From the NCBI GenBank assembly GCA_025924715.1, contig JAICHV010000005.1:41601-105600 (forward strand): a DNA stretch of 64,000 bases, given 5' to 3'. Each line of letters opens with the position of its first letter. Within the stretch, counting starts at the first letter, position 1. The position numbers and the translations under genes were made by a program. The notes under the pieces are model-generated. The model ran no database searches. It saw nothing but the letters and a program-made list of their open reading frames with translations, and was not told where the DNA came from. Below are positions 24,895-35,000 of the stretch, piece by piece. This DNA comes from Alphaproteobacteria bacterium. Lineage in GTDB: Bacteria > Pseudomonadota > Alphaproteobacteria > Micropepsales > Micropepsaceae.

Positions 24895-26898
24895 ATGGAC
24901 AATCCCTTTTTCGAGGCCTGGACGGCCCCTTTCGGCGCCCCGCCGCTGGACCGTATCCGCCCCGAACATTTCGCGCCGGCCTATGCGCGCGCGCTGGCCG
25001 AGCATGACGCCGAGATCGCGGCGATCGCCGGCAATCCTGCGCCGCCCGATTTTGCCAATACCCTCGCGGCGCTGGAAGACAGTGGACGGCTTCTGGCGCG
25101 GGTGGAGGCGGTGTTCTTCAATCTGTCCTCCGCCCATACCAATGAGGCGCTTCAGGGGATTGAAATGGAAATGGCGCCGCGGCTCGCCGCCCATTGGAGC
25201 GCGATCTATTTGAACCAGGCTTTGTTCGCCCGCATCGCTGCCGTGCCGGCGGAAGGGTTGGATAAAGAGTCCTGCAAACTGCTGGAGCGCTATCGCCTGG
25301 ATTTCGTGCGCGCCGGCGCAAGACTGGAGGGGGCCGCGCGCACCCGGCTGGACGCGATCACCCAAAGACTGGCAACCCTCGCCACCGAATTCTCGCAGAA
25401 TGTGCTGGCCGAGGAACAGGATTTCCTCCTGCCGCTATCGCAGGATCAACTGGCCGGCCTGCCGGATTTCGCCCGCGACGCCGCTGCTGAAACGGCCAAG
25501 GCGCGCGGGCTCGATGCGCCCTATGCCGTCACCCTGGCACGCTCCAGTGTCGAACCCTTCCTGCAATTCGCCGATGACCGCGCCTTGCGCGAGCAGCTTT
25601 TCAAGGCCTGGACCAGGCGCGGCGACAATGCCAATGCGCATGACAACAATGCGGTTATCGCCGAGACCCTGAAATTGCGGGCCGAAAAGGCGCGCCTGCT
25701 GGGCTATGGCGATTTCGCCTCTTACAAGCTGGCCGACAGCATGGCGGCGACGCCGCACCGTGCCCGCGAGCTGCTCGATCTGTTATGGAAACCGGCCAAG
25801 ACGCGCGCCGCCATCGAACGCGATGCATTGCAGGCGCTGGTCGCCGAGGAGGGCGGCAATTTCAAGCTGGCGCCCTGGGACTGGCGCTATTACGCCGAAA
25901 AATTGCGCGCCAAGCTGTATGATTTCGATGAAGCCGAGTTGAAGCCCTATCTGCAATTGGACGGGATGATCGCCGCCGCTTTCTTCGTCGCCGGCAAATT
26001 GTTCGACCTCAGCTTCACCGCGCGTCCCGACATCCCGGTCTATCATCCCGATATCGGGGTTTGGGAGGTGCAGCGCCAGGGCCAAGCCATCGGCTTGTTC
26101 TATGGCGATTATTTCGCCCGGCCGGAGAAACAGGGCGGCGCCTGGATGTCATCCCTGCGCGACCAGGAAAGCCTGCATGGCCCGGTGCTGCCGCTGATCC
26201 TCAACACCTGCAATTTCGCCAAATCCGATCCCGCGCTGCTCAGCTTCGACGACGCCCGCACCCTGTTTCATGAATTCGGCCATGCCCTGCACGGATTGCT
26301 CAGCCAGGTGCGTTACCTGCGCCTGTCCGGCACCAATGTGGCGCGGGATTTCGTGGAACTGCCTTCCCAGATCTACGAGCATTGGCTGGAGGTGCCCGAA
26401 GTTCTGTCGCGCTTCGCCCGCCATTACCAGACCGGCGAGCCCATGCCCCAGGCCTTGCTGGACAAGGTCCTGGCGGCGCGCAATTTCAACCAAGGTTTCG
26501 CCATGACGGAATTGCTGGCCTCCGCGATCATCGACATGGATTTTCACAGCGAGGGGGACGCCGACGCCGACGATCCCGCCGCCCGGCAAGCCGCCACCCT
26601 GAAACGCATCGGGATGCCGGATGAGATCGCCCCCCGCCATGCGGCCGCGCATTTTGGCCATATCTTCGGCGGCGACGGCTACAGCGCCGGCTATTATTCT
26701 TATCTATGGTCCGCCGTGCTGGATGCCGACGGCTTCGGCGCCTTCAAGGCCGATCCTTTCGACGGAACGGCGGCGGCCCGGCTTTATGAGAATATCTATT
26801 CCAGCGGCGGCACCCGCGATTTTGCGCAGGCCTATCGCGATTTTCGCGGCCGCGATCCCGATATTGCAGCGCTGCTGGAAGATCGCGGCTTGACCTAG
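24895..26898 (+). CDS. M3-family oligopeptidase (Dcp/OpdA-like)
   Basis: 667 residues of the M3 metallopeptidase family, close to the usual 680. The zinc site is HEFGH at 459-463 (LFHEFGHALHGLL), with the downstream glutamate in FVELPSQIYEHWL. The C-terminal FGHIFGGDGYSAGYYSYLWS is also typical of dipeptidyl carboxypeptidase / oligopeptidase A proteins. There is no signal peptide, so it degrades peptides in the cytoplasm. The 3' end overlaps that of the convergent fasciclin gene by a few bases. Confidence 0.92.
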   Translation: MDNPFFEAWTAPFGAPPLDRIRPEHFAPAYARALAEHDAEIAAIAGNPAPPDFANTLAALEDSGRLLARVEAVFFNLSSAHTNEALQGIEMEMAPRLAAHWSAIYLNQALFARIAAVPAEGLDKESCKLLERYRLDFVRAGARLEGAARTRLDAITQRLATLATEFSQNVLAEEQDFLLPLSQDQLAGLPDFARDAAAETAKARGLDAPYAVTLARSSVEPFLQFADDRALREQLFKAWTRRGDNANAHDNNAVIAETLKLRAEKARLLGYGDFASYKLADSMAATPHRARELLDLLWKPAKTRAAIERDALQALVAEEGGNFKLAPWDWRYYAEKLRAKLYDFDEAELKPYLQLDGMIAAAFFVAGKLFDLSFTARPDIPVYHPDIGVWEVQRQGQAIGLFYGDYFARPEKQGGAWMSSLRDQESLHGPVLPLILNTCNFAKSDPALLSFDDARTLFHEFGHALHGLLSQVRYLRLSGTNVARDFVELPSQIYEHWLEVPEVLSRFARHYQTGEPMPQALLDKVLAARNFNQGFAMTELLASAIIDMDFHSEGDADADDPAARQAATLKRIGMPDEIAPRHAAAHFGHIFGGDGYSAGYYSYLWSAVLDADGFGAFKADPFDGTAAARLYENIYSSGGTRDFAQAYRDFRGRDPDIAALLEDRGLT

Positions 26899-27503
26899 TT
26901 GGTCGCCACCTGGCGGGATGACGGCTCCAGCATATGATCCACCACATGCATGACGCCATTCTTGTCATAGACATCATAGATGGCGATGTTGGCGGTATTG
27001 CCTCTTTCGTCCATCAGAATGATGTTGGTGGCGCCGTTCATCCTGGCCACCAGCATGCCGCCTTCGATGGTGCGCAGTTTGGCCTCGCCGCCGCCCTCGC
27101 CGATCACGCGCAGCAATCTCTGGGAATCATATTTCCCCGGCACCACCAGATAGCCCATCAGCCGGGCGAGCTGGGTTTTGTCGCGGCTCAGCAGTTGCTG
27201 CGGCAGCACGCCATTGGTGGGGGCAAAGACGGTGAATTCGGCGTTGGCCTTCAACGCGTCCGACAGGCCCGAATTTTTCATCGCCGCGGCCAGCACCGTA
27301 TGCTCGGGCGAAAGGGAAATATTCTCCAGCAGATTGCGGCCCGGCAGCATGGCCTGGCCGGCGATCATCGGGTTCATGATGTCCGCGGTGGGATCCACCA
27401 CGGGACGGCCCGTATCGGGTTTGGCGCCCGACACCGCGGCCAAGGCCCCGCCAATCATCATGGCGGCCCCCGCGGCCAGTCCGGCGATGGCAATGCGTTT
27501 CAT
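26895..27503 (-). CDS. exported fasciclin-domain protein
   Basis: 202 residues. The signal peptide (1-23, MKRIAIAGLAAGAAMMIGGA) is followed by one fasciclin (FAS1) domain with the H1/H2 motifs TVLAAAMKNSGLSDAL, FTVFAPTNGVLPQQLL and the C-terminal YDVYDKNGVMHVVDHMLEP. FAS1 proteins mediate adhesion or surface association. It is monocistronic and convergent with the peptidase gene. The segment before the domain contains VDPTADIMNPMIAGQAMLPG. Confidence 0.88.
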   Translation of the reverse strand: MKRIAIAGLAAGAAMMIGGALAAVSGAKPDTGRPVVDPTADIMNPMIAGQAMLPGRNLLENISLSPEHTVLAAAMKNSGLSDALKANAEFTVFAPTNGVLPQQLLSRDKTQLARLMGYLVVPGKYDSQRLLRVIGEGGGEAKLRTIEGGMLVARMNGATNIILMDERGNTANIAIYDVYDKNGVMHVVDHMLEPSSRQVATN

Positions 27504-27575
27504 GGTAAACCCGCTCGAGCCCCGGACAGGAGAACGCCGGCGTACCCCTAACGTTCCGGTTGGCTTGCGAATTAT

Positions 27576-29372
27576 CTAGAGGCCCAGGGCTTCGCGTTTC
27601 AGCTCCAGGTCCAGCCAGCGCTCCTCATTGGCGTTGCGCTTAGCGGTCAGGGCGGCAAGCTGGGCGGATAGGGCGGCGAACCGGGCCGGGTCGCGGCCAT
27701 AAAGCCCGGAATCGGCCAATTGGGCGTTCAATTCCGCGATCTTGCGATTTTGTTCCTCGATCTCCGCCGGCAAGATCTTGAGGGCGTGGCTGTCGGAGAA
27801 ATTGAGCTTGGGCGCGTTGTCGCGGGGGGCCCGGGGAACCGGCTCCTTGCGTTCCCCGCGGGGACCCGGTTTTTGCTCGGGTTTGGCGGGAGCGCGCTGG
27901 GACAGCATGTCGCTATAGCCCCCGGCATAGACAGTGAAGCGGCCGTCACCCTGGGCCATCACCGTCAGACTGGCGACGCGGTCCAGGAAGTCGCGGTCAT
28001 GGCTGACGGTCAGCACCGTGCCGGGATAATCGCCGATGGTTTCTTCCAGCAGGTCCAGGGTTTCCAGGTCCAGATCATTGGTGGGCTCGTCCAGCACCAG
28101 CAGGTTGGACGGCTTGGCGAAAAGCTGCGCCAGCAGCAGCCGCGCCCGTTCCCCGCCCGACAGCACCTTTACGGGCGTGCGCGCCTGGGCCGGCGTGAAA
28201 AGGAAATCCTGCATATAGCTCACCACATGGCGCGGCTTGCCCCCTGCGAAGACCGTCTCGCCCCCGCCCCCGGTCAGTACATTGGCCAGGGTTTCTTCCG
28301 GATGCAGGCTGGCGCGGTTCTGGTCCAGCTTGGCGATCTGAAGCGCGGCGCCCAATTTCACATTGCCGGCATCGGGCTGCAGCTCGCCGATGAGCAGTTT
28401 CAGCAAGGTGGTCTTGCCCGCGCCATTGGCGCCGACAATGCCGACCCGGTCGCCGCGATGAATCCGCAAAGTGAAATCCTGCACAATGGTCCGGTCGCCG
28501 AACTGTTTGGCCACGCCCTTGGCATCGATCACTTTGGTGCCGGATTCGCCGCCTTCCATCGCCTCCATCTTGACCGTGCCCATGGCCTTCAATTCCTCGC
28601 GCCGGCCTTTGCGCAAGCTGTTCAGCCGGGCGAGACGGCCCTGGTTGCGCTTGCGCCGCGCACTGCGGCCATGCGCCAGCCAGTCCAATTCATTGGCGAT
28701 TTTGCGGTCGCGCTTGTGGCGCTCGATCTCTTCGGCCTCCAAGGTCGCGTCGCGCCAATTCTCAAAAGCGGCAAAACCCTGGTCCAGCCGTCGCGACATG
28801 CCGCGATCCAGCCACACCACCGCCCGCGACAGGTTTTCCAGGAAGCGCCGGTCATGGCTGATCAAGACCAGCGCCGCCTTCATCGTCCGCAGTTCATTTT
28901 CCAGCCATTCGATCGCCGGCAGATCCAGGTGATTGGTGGGCTCGTCCAGCAGCAGGATATCGGGCCGCGGCGCCAGGGCCCGGGCCAGCGCCGCCCGCCG
29001 CGCCTCGCCGCCCGACAGATGCGCCGGGCTTTCCGCGCCGCTCAGCCCCAGATGTCCCAAAAGATAAAAGGCGCGGTTTGGGTCATCCCCCGGCGCCAGC
29101 CCGGCTTCGACATAATCATGGGTGGTGGCATAGCCGGACAAATCCGGCTCTTGCGGAAGATAGCGGATCGTCGCGCCGGGCTGGGCAAAGCGCTCGCCGC
29201 CATCGGCCTCGACCAGGCCGGCCGCGATCTTGAGCAGGGTCGATTTGCCGGAGCCATTGCGGCCGACCAGCGCCAGGCGCTCCCCCGCCCCGACGCTGAG
29301 TTCGGCCCCGTCCAGCAACTGGGTATTGCCGAAACGCATGGTGATGTCTTTGAGGAAAAGCAGCGGTGGCAT
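27576..29372 (-). CDS. uup: ABC-F ATPase, Uup-like
   Basis: 598 residues with two ABC domains: Walker A GRNGSGKSTLLKI and GANGAGKTTLLKLL, signatures LSGGEARRAALARAL and LSGGERARLLLAQLF, and Walker B LLLDEPTNHLDLP and LVLDEPTNDLDLE. A linker lies between them and a C-terminal coiled coil follows (about 530-595). That tail and the lack of membrane parts fit Uup rather than EttA; such proteins act on ribosomes. The start at 29372 is the ATG just inside a palindromic repeat; the frame stays open upstream only through the repeat. The symbol is by similarity. Confidence 0.85.
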   Translation of the reverse strand: MPPLLFLKDITMRFGNTQLLDGAELSVGAGERLALVGRNGSGKSTLLKIAAGLVEADGGERFAQPGATIRYLPQEPDLSGYATTHDYVEAGLAPGDDPNRAFYLLGHLGLSGAESPAHLSGGEARRAALARALAPRPDILLLDEPTNHLDLPAIEWLENELRTMKAALVLISHDRRFLENLSRAVVWLDRGMSRRLDQGFAAFENWRDATLEAEEIERHKRDRKIANELDWLAHGRSARRKRNQGRLARLNSLRKGRREELKAMGTVKMEAMEGGESGTKVIDAKGVAKQFGDRTIVQDFTLRIHRGDRVGIVGANGAGKTTLLKLLIGELQPDAGNVKLGAALQIAKLDQNRASLHPEETLANVLTGGGGETVFAGGKPRHVVSYMQDFLFTPAQARTPVKVLSGGERARLLLAQLFAKPSNLLVLDEPTNDLDLETLDLLEETIGDYPGTVLTVSHDRDFLDRVASLTVMAQGDGRFTVYAGGYSDMLSQRAPAKPEQKPGPRGERKEPVPRAPRDNAPKLNFSDSHALKILPAEIEEQNRKIAELNAQLADSGLYGRDPARFAALSAQLAALTAKRNANEERWLDLELKREALGL

Positions 29373-29382
29373 CGGCGCGAAA

Positions 29383-29483
29383 GCGGTTCCAGGAAAAGTG
29401 TGCAGCGGTTTTCCGTCTGGAACCGCGACCGAACAAACAACTAGAGCATTTTCGCGATTCAACGAAGCGCGAAAATGCTCTAG
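29383..29483. repeat. paired palindromic intergenic repeat
   Basis: Two adjacent inverted repeats. The first (29383-29426) has arms GCGGTTCCAG and CTGGAACCGC. The second (29441-29483) has 16-base arms CTAGAGCATTTTCGCG and its exact complement around an 11-base loop. This layout resembles palindromic repeat units seen between genes in many alphaproteobacteria. It lies just upstream of the ABC-F start and downstream of the hydrolase gene, so it could also end or stabilise transcripts. Confidence 0.75.
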
Positions 29484-29517
29484 ACCCGATGGCGCGCCGT
29501 TTCAGGCAAGCTATATT

Positions 29518-30366
29518 TTAAGGCTGCCAGGCCCGCGCGGTCTGGCGCTGCTCGCCCAGGCCTTCCACCGACAGCCGCATGCTGTCGCCGGCTTTGAGGA
29601 ATTGCGGCGGCTTCATGCCCATGCCGACGCCCGGGGGCGTGCCGGTGGTGATGATGTCTCCGGGCACCAGGGTCATAAAATGGCTGACATAGGACACCAA
29701 TTTCTTGACGCCAAAGATCATGGTGGCGGTGGTGCCGTTCTGCACCCGCTTGCCGTTCAGCTCCAGCCACAATTTGAGGTTCTGGGGATCGGCGATTTCG
29801 TCACGGGTGACCAGCCAGGGGCCGACCGGCGCGAAAGTGTCGGCGCCTTTGCCCTTGTCCCATTGGCCGCCGCGCTCGATCTGATATTCGCGCTCCGAAA
29901 CATCGTTGACGACGCAATAGCCGGCGACATGGGCCATAGCCTCGGTCTCATTGGCATAAGAGGTGCGCTTGCCGATCACCACGCCCAGCTCGACTTCCCA
30001 ATCGCTCTTCTCCGAGCCGCGCGGAATCACCACGCCGTCATTGGGCCCGGTCAGAGAACTGGGCACTTTGAGGAAAATGATCGGCTCTTTGGGTATCGGG
30101 GCGCCGACTTCGGCGGCATGATCGCTGTAATTCAGCCCAATGCCGATGATCTTTTGCACCGCGCTGATGGGCACGCCCAGGCGCGCGCCACCCGGGACCT
30201 TGGGCAGGCTGGCGGCATTCACCGCGGCCAATTGCGCCAGGGCCTCATCGGACAATTGCGCCGGCGTGATGTCGGCAACCACCATCGACAAATCCCGCAG
30301 CACGCCATCCTTGTCCACCAGACCCGGTTTTTCGGCGCCGGCTTCACCCCACCGTATCAACTTCAT
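29518..30366 (-). CDS. fumarylacetoacetate hydrolase-family protein
   Basis: 282 residues. The FAH fold signature is visible: GIGLNYSDHAAEVG, PIIFLKVPSSLTGPND, the metal ligands in WEVELGVVIGKR and NDVSERE, and TGTPPGVGMG. Family members cleave C-C bonds in acylpyruvates or hydrolyse 2,4-diketo-3-deoxy sugar acids. The neighbouring MFS transporter and TonB receptors suggest catabolism of an imported sugar acid or aromatic compound, not settled by sequence. It lies nine bases after the MFS stop, in one leftward operon. Confidence 0.9.
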   Translation of the reverse strand: MKLIRWGEAGAEKPGLVDKDGVLRDLSMVVADITPAQLSDEALAQLAAVNAASLPKVPGGARLGVPISAVQKIIGIGLNYSDHAAEVGAPIPKEPIIFLKVPSSLTGPNDGVVIPRGSEKSDWEVELGVVIGKRTSYANETEAMAHVAGYCVVNDVSEREYQIERGGQWDKGKGADTFAPVGPWLVTRDEIADPQNLKLWLELNGKRVQNGTTATMIFGVKKLVSYVSHFMTLVPGDIITTGTPPGVGMGMKPPQFLKAGDSMRLSVEGLGEQRQTARAWQP

Positions 30367-30375
30367 CTTTTTTCC

Positions 30376-31761
30376 TCACGCATAAGAAATATCCTCCAGC
30401 CTGCGATGCAAGGTCCGCGGACCGAAGCCGGCTATGGTGACCATCAGCACCGCCATGGCGGCGGCGATGAACAAGGCGACGCCCCCGGTGCCACCTTCAC
30501 GCAAAAACAATCCGATCAGCAAGCCGGCAAAAGCGGCGCTGACCCGGCTCCAGGAATAGACAAAGCCGATGGCGCGGGCGCGCAGGGCTGTCGGGAACAG
30601 TTCCGCCTGGTAATTGTGAAAGGCAAAGGACATCCAATTGTTCGCCAGCGTCACCAGCACGCCGAATAAAATGACCAGCGCGGCGTTGTTCTGCACGGCG
30701 AAAGCCAGCATGAAAACGCCCACCAAGGCGCTGGCCCCGACGATCTGCCATTTCCGCTCCATACGGTCGGCGATGAAATAACCCAACAGGGGGCCCAGCG
30801 GATTGGCCAGGGCAATCAGGAATGCATATTGCAGGCTGGTGGTGATATGCACCCCCTTGGCGATCAGCAGGGTCGGCACCCAGGATCCAAAGCCGTAAAA
30901 GCCGATGGTCTGGGCGAGATTGAACACCGATAACACCAGGGTGCGTTTGCCATAAGGCGGGCGGAACAGATCCGCCAGGCTTAATCGCATCGGCGGGACG
31001 GAGGCTGAGGCCTGTATCGGCGGCAAGTCGCGCCCCGTATCGGACAAAGCGCGCGCTTCCAAGCGAGCCAGGATGCCCTGCGCCTTTTGCACCTGGCCAT
31101 GCGCGGCCAGCCAGCGCGGGCTTTCCGGCACGCCGCGCCGCAGCCACCACACCGCCAGCGCCCCGGCAGAGCCGATCAGCGCCACCACCCGCCATCCCGG
31201 CAGCCCAAGTGGATGGAGCGGTACCAGCAGCCATCCCAGCAAGGCCACGATCGGCACCGCCAGGAATTGGACGGCCTGATTGAAAGCAAAGACCTGTCCG
31301 CGCCGGCGCGGCGGCACCAATTCCGACAACAAAGTATCGATGGTGACCATTTCCAGCCCGACCCCGATGGCGGCGATGAAACGCCAGACATCGATGCCGA
31401 TGGCTCCCCCCTGAAACGCCATCACCAAAGTGGCGAGCGAGTACCAGGCCAGCGAAATGGTGAAAATGGCGCGCCGTCCCAGCCGATCGGCGATGAAGCC
31501 GAAGCCGATGGTCCCCAGCCACATTCCCGCAAAAGTGCTGAAGACGAAAAAGCCGATGGAATCCACGGCAAAGAACCATGCCGAACGGGCGCTGAACAAA
31601 CCAGCCTGCACCAGGCCAGGCGCAATATAGGCGGTCATGAACAGGTCATAATATTCGAAACACCCGCCCAGCGAGATCAACAGCACCAGCCGCCAAAGCC
31701 CTGCACTCATTGGCAGCCGGTCCAGCCGCGCGGCCACGTCCTGTGCACTTCCCCCGGTCAT
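30376..31761 (-). CDS. MFS transporter (sugar/organic acid porter type)
   Basis: 461 residues with about 12 membrane helices. Major-facilitator landmarks are GGCFEYYDLFMTAYIAPG in helix 1, GFIADRLGRR between helices 2 and 3, and YFIADRMERKW in the second half. The central loop is long and cytoplasmic (about 210-260). The start is taken at ATG 31761; the frame is open further upstream without support. It is likely the inner-membrane partner of the TonB receptors upstream and feeds the FAH-family hydrolase downstream. Confidence 0.88.
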   Translation of the reverse strand: MTGGSAQDVAARLDRLPMSAGLWRLVLLISLGGCFEYYDLFMTAYIAPGLVQAGLFSARSAWFFAVDSIGFFVFSTFAGMWLGTIGFGFIADRLGRRAIFTISLAWYSLATLVMAFQGGAIGIDVWRFIAAIGVGLEMVTIDTLLSELVPPRRRGQVFAFNQAVQFLAVPIVALLGWLLVPLHPLGLPGWRVVALIGSAGALAVWWLRRGVPESPRWLAAHGQVQKAQGILARLEARALSDTGRDLPPIQASASVPPMRLSLADLFRPPYGKRTLVLSVFNLAQTIGFYGFGSWVPTLLIAKGVHITTSLQYAFLIALANPLGPLLGYFIADRMERKWQIVGASALVGVFMLAFAVQNNAALVILFGVLVTLANNWMSFAFHNYQAELFPTALRARAIGFVYSWSRVSAAFAGLLIGLFLREGGTGGVALFIAAAMAVLMVTIAGFGPRTLHRRLEDISYA

Positions 31762-31893
31762 GCGGTTGCTTTTTTTCCATGTTGGGCGGGCCGCGAAAAT
31801 GGCCGGCCGAAGAACGACTGGAAAGCCCCCCCTCTTTATACCAGCCTGGCGCCGCATGAAACGCCTCACAATCGCGCGGCCCGGAAAAGGAAA

Positions 31894-31921
31894 CGGGCGA
31901 ACGGAGTAAACCGTTCGCCCG
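31894..31921 (-). terminator. hairpin downstream of TonB receptor copy 1
   Basis: Inverted repeat CGGGCGAACGG / CCGTTCGCCCG with a six-base loop. It lies just after the original end of the left receptor gene. The same stem occurs after the second receptor, so it moved with the duplication. The following T-run is weak. Confidence 0.55.
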
Positions 31922-32095
31922 ACCCTCAGAAGATGACCCTTGCGGCAGAACGCGCCGCGAGGCTTAGAAGTTGAACCGGAAACCCGCCCGGTAGGACTTG
32001 TTGCCCGGGAAGATGTTGTCCACCGCGCCGTAGAGCTGGATATCTTCCGACCAGCGATAGCTCAACTGGGCGCCGATATCGCCATAAGGGTCGTT

Positions 32096-35000
32096 TTAGT
32101 TCATCTCGGGGGAATAGACACCAAGCCCCCTCTGGCCCGACGAAATCGCGGCAATGTCCTGGCCCGCCACCTTGCTGTAGGTGACCGATTGATTGACCAA
32201 GCCCGCCTGACCTTCCGTTCCACGGTCCTTGACCGATGCCCCCGCGAAATGGGCTTCGACGCCAAAGGTCCACGCGCCCGTGCGATAGGTACCTTGAATG
32301 TTGCCCGTCAGCTTGGGCTGTCCTTGGCCGTAGTAACAGCTTTGGCCCACTTGGTTCGGCGCCGTCGCGCAACCGGCACCTTGGAAATAGATGCCGTTCA
32401 AGGTCTGCGACCAGTCGTAAACATAATTGGCGGCCGCACTTAGCGTCGCCGTGCCGCTGAACAGCGGGAAGTTATACTGCGCCTTCACGTCGAAACCGGC
32501 CGTGGTCAGTTCGGCCGCGTTGACCGAACCCACATTCACTTGGGTGATCTGGGGGGCCGTGCCGGAGGTCTGCGAATAGGTGCAGATATTGTCCCCCGCC
32601 GTATCGATGATCTGCGCGCAATAAGCGGCCTCGCCGGCCTTGGCGCGCGAAATCACGGTGGCGAAGTTGGTGGTGACCAGACCGCCATGCAGTCTCAGAT
32701 CATACCAGTCCACCGAGGTGGTGAAGCCGTCCAGCCAGGTCGGCGTATAGACCACGCTGATGGCCACGGTATTGGCTTTTTCCGGCTGCAGCTTGGAATT
32801 GCCGCCCTGCTTGGCGAAGCAGGGATTGCCGGACCCGCCGTTCACCCAGCTCGCGCAAGTCTGCGAGTTGAAATTGCCCGGGTTGTAGAGGTCGTACACG
32901 ATGGGCGCGCGGATGTCGTAGGAATAGAAACCGCGCAGGCGGAACTCATCCGTGAGCTGGCTGTTGAAACCCATCTTCCAGGTTTCCACCAGGAAGTTGA
33001 AGGGCGGCTGGGTGCCGTTGATCGTGCTGGTGTCGCCCGCGCTGGAATATTGGGTGATGCGACCCGCCAGGTCGAGATCGAGGGTCTGGACGAGCTGGTT
33101 CTTGAGCACCGGCGCATTGACTTCCAGGAAGCCTTCCTCGACATGCAGATGGCCTTCCCAGGGAGCGAAGTTACCCGCCTGATAGGCCGCCGCAGCGCTG
33201 TGGGGATCGACATCGAACTGTCCGGCTTGTTCCAGCCGGTATTCCGCGCCCAAAGCGACACCGACATCGCCCGCCGGCAGTTTCCAAGGCAGCACGCCAT
33301 TGACGTTGAAGGCGGCGGAAACCTGGTTGGTATGAATGGTTTCCTGGTCCAGGATGCCGGTACTGCTCTGGTTCAGACCCGGATTGATCCAGGCGCGGGC
33401 CTGGTTGGAGACATTGCCGAAGCCGAACATGTTGATCGGCTGGCAACCGGTCAGATCGTCGAAGCCGTTGACCACCCGGGTGCTGCCGATGAGAAGTCCG
33501 CGGCACTGGATGGAGCCGATGGGCAGGCCCGAGGTGCCCACATTGCTGGCCGTGACGCGCACGGCATCCAGCGCGTTGTTGAGGCGCGCGGTGATGGGAT
33601 CGTTGGCGAGGGTCTGGTGGATGCGCGCCTGGCTGGCCTCCACGCTGGCGTCCCAGTTCCAGTCATTGCTGAACAGCGGCCCTTCCAACTTGAACACGGC
33701 GCGCGCCACGGTACGCGCCATGTTGTTGCAAGGCTGGCCGATGGCGGAACACAGATTGTCCATCGTCCAGGGAATATTGGCGCCCTGGTTTACCGCCTGG
33801 GACGGGGTGATGCGGTTGTTCATGAAGTCCCAACCGACGGTGAGGGTCTGGCCGGGCTTCTGTCCGTTGCTACCCTGGCCGGTGAAGGGATTGTAGCCGT
33901 TCGACAGCGTCGTGGTGTTTGCGGCGCAGGTGGTGCCGGAACAGACAAAACGCTGGGCGATCGACGGATCGAGATAGGCGTTGTCGGCATAGATGGTATT
34001 CGAGGCGCTGGTCTTGATCGAAGCGGTATTGCGCTCGATGAAATGGCCGTAATTGACCTGGACCGACGCCTTGATGTCCGGCGTGACCTGATAGCTGGAA
34101 TAGTTGAAGAAGGTCCACTGATGGAAGGCTGCCGAGGAGATGCCCCAGGGACCGGTGCCGGAATTTTGATCGTTGGTGCAGCCATTGTAGCAAGTGGTCT
34201 GCGAGACGGTGCCGTAGTTGAACGGCGTGGGCGTGCCATCGGGGCCGACAAAATCAATGCCCCGCAGGCCGGTATAGGCCGCCGAGCTGGCGGTGGAAGC
34301 CACCAGGCCCGAGCCGGCGGTGCCGGCAGTGTTGGCGTTGATCAAGCCGCCTTGGGTGGTGGTGTCGTTACCCGTGGCATAGGCATAGGTATAAACCGGC
34401 TGACCGGACAGGCTGCTGCAGGTGCCGCCACTTGTCTGGGTCACCCCATTCACCACCGGATAGGTGACCTGGTTGCAATAAGCCGGATTGTAAACGACGG
34501 CGCGGCCGTAATTCTTGCGATTCTGGCCGTTGAAGGTCGGCGTGTTGCTGATCAGGGTGTTGACGGCGAATTCCGTATGGCCCTTGTCGCCATCGAAATC
34601 CGTGCCGAATGCGACCTCGGCCTTGTATTGCGGCCGGGAGATCAGGGCGTTGTTGGAAAATTCGGCGTTCCCTTTGATGCCCGTGAAATTCTTGTTGATC
34701 ACCAGATTGACCACGCCGGTGACCGCGTCCGAGCCCCAGGCGGCCGAAGCGCCGCCGGTGACGACGTCGATCCGCTGCACCATCGAGGTCGGAACGGTGG
34801 CCAAGTCGACCGTGCCGTCCTGAATGGCGGCGGAGACGACACGCTGGCCATCGATCAAGACCAGGTTACGCTGCGAACCCAGGCCGCGCAGGCTGAGGCT
34901 GTTGATACCGGCATTGCCTTGCGCGGCATTGTTGCTGGCGGCGCCGCGGCTGGCGGAAGAGCCTTGCACTTCCGGCAAATCGCGGATTTCGTCCGCCACG

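Noticed and set aside
29383..29483. Insertion-sequence ends
   Set aside because: No transposase frame or target duplication is present; the structure is two short independent hairpins.
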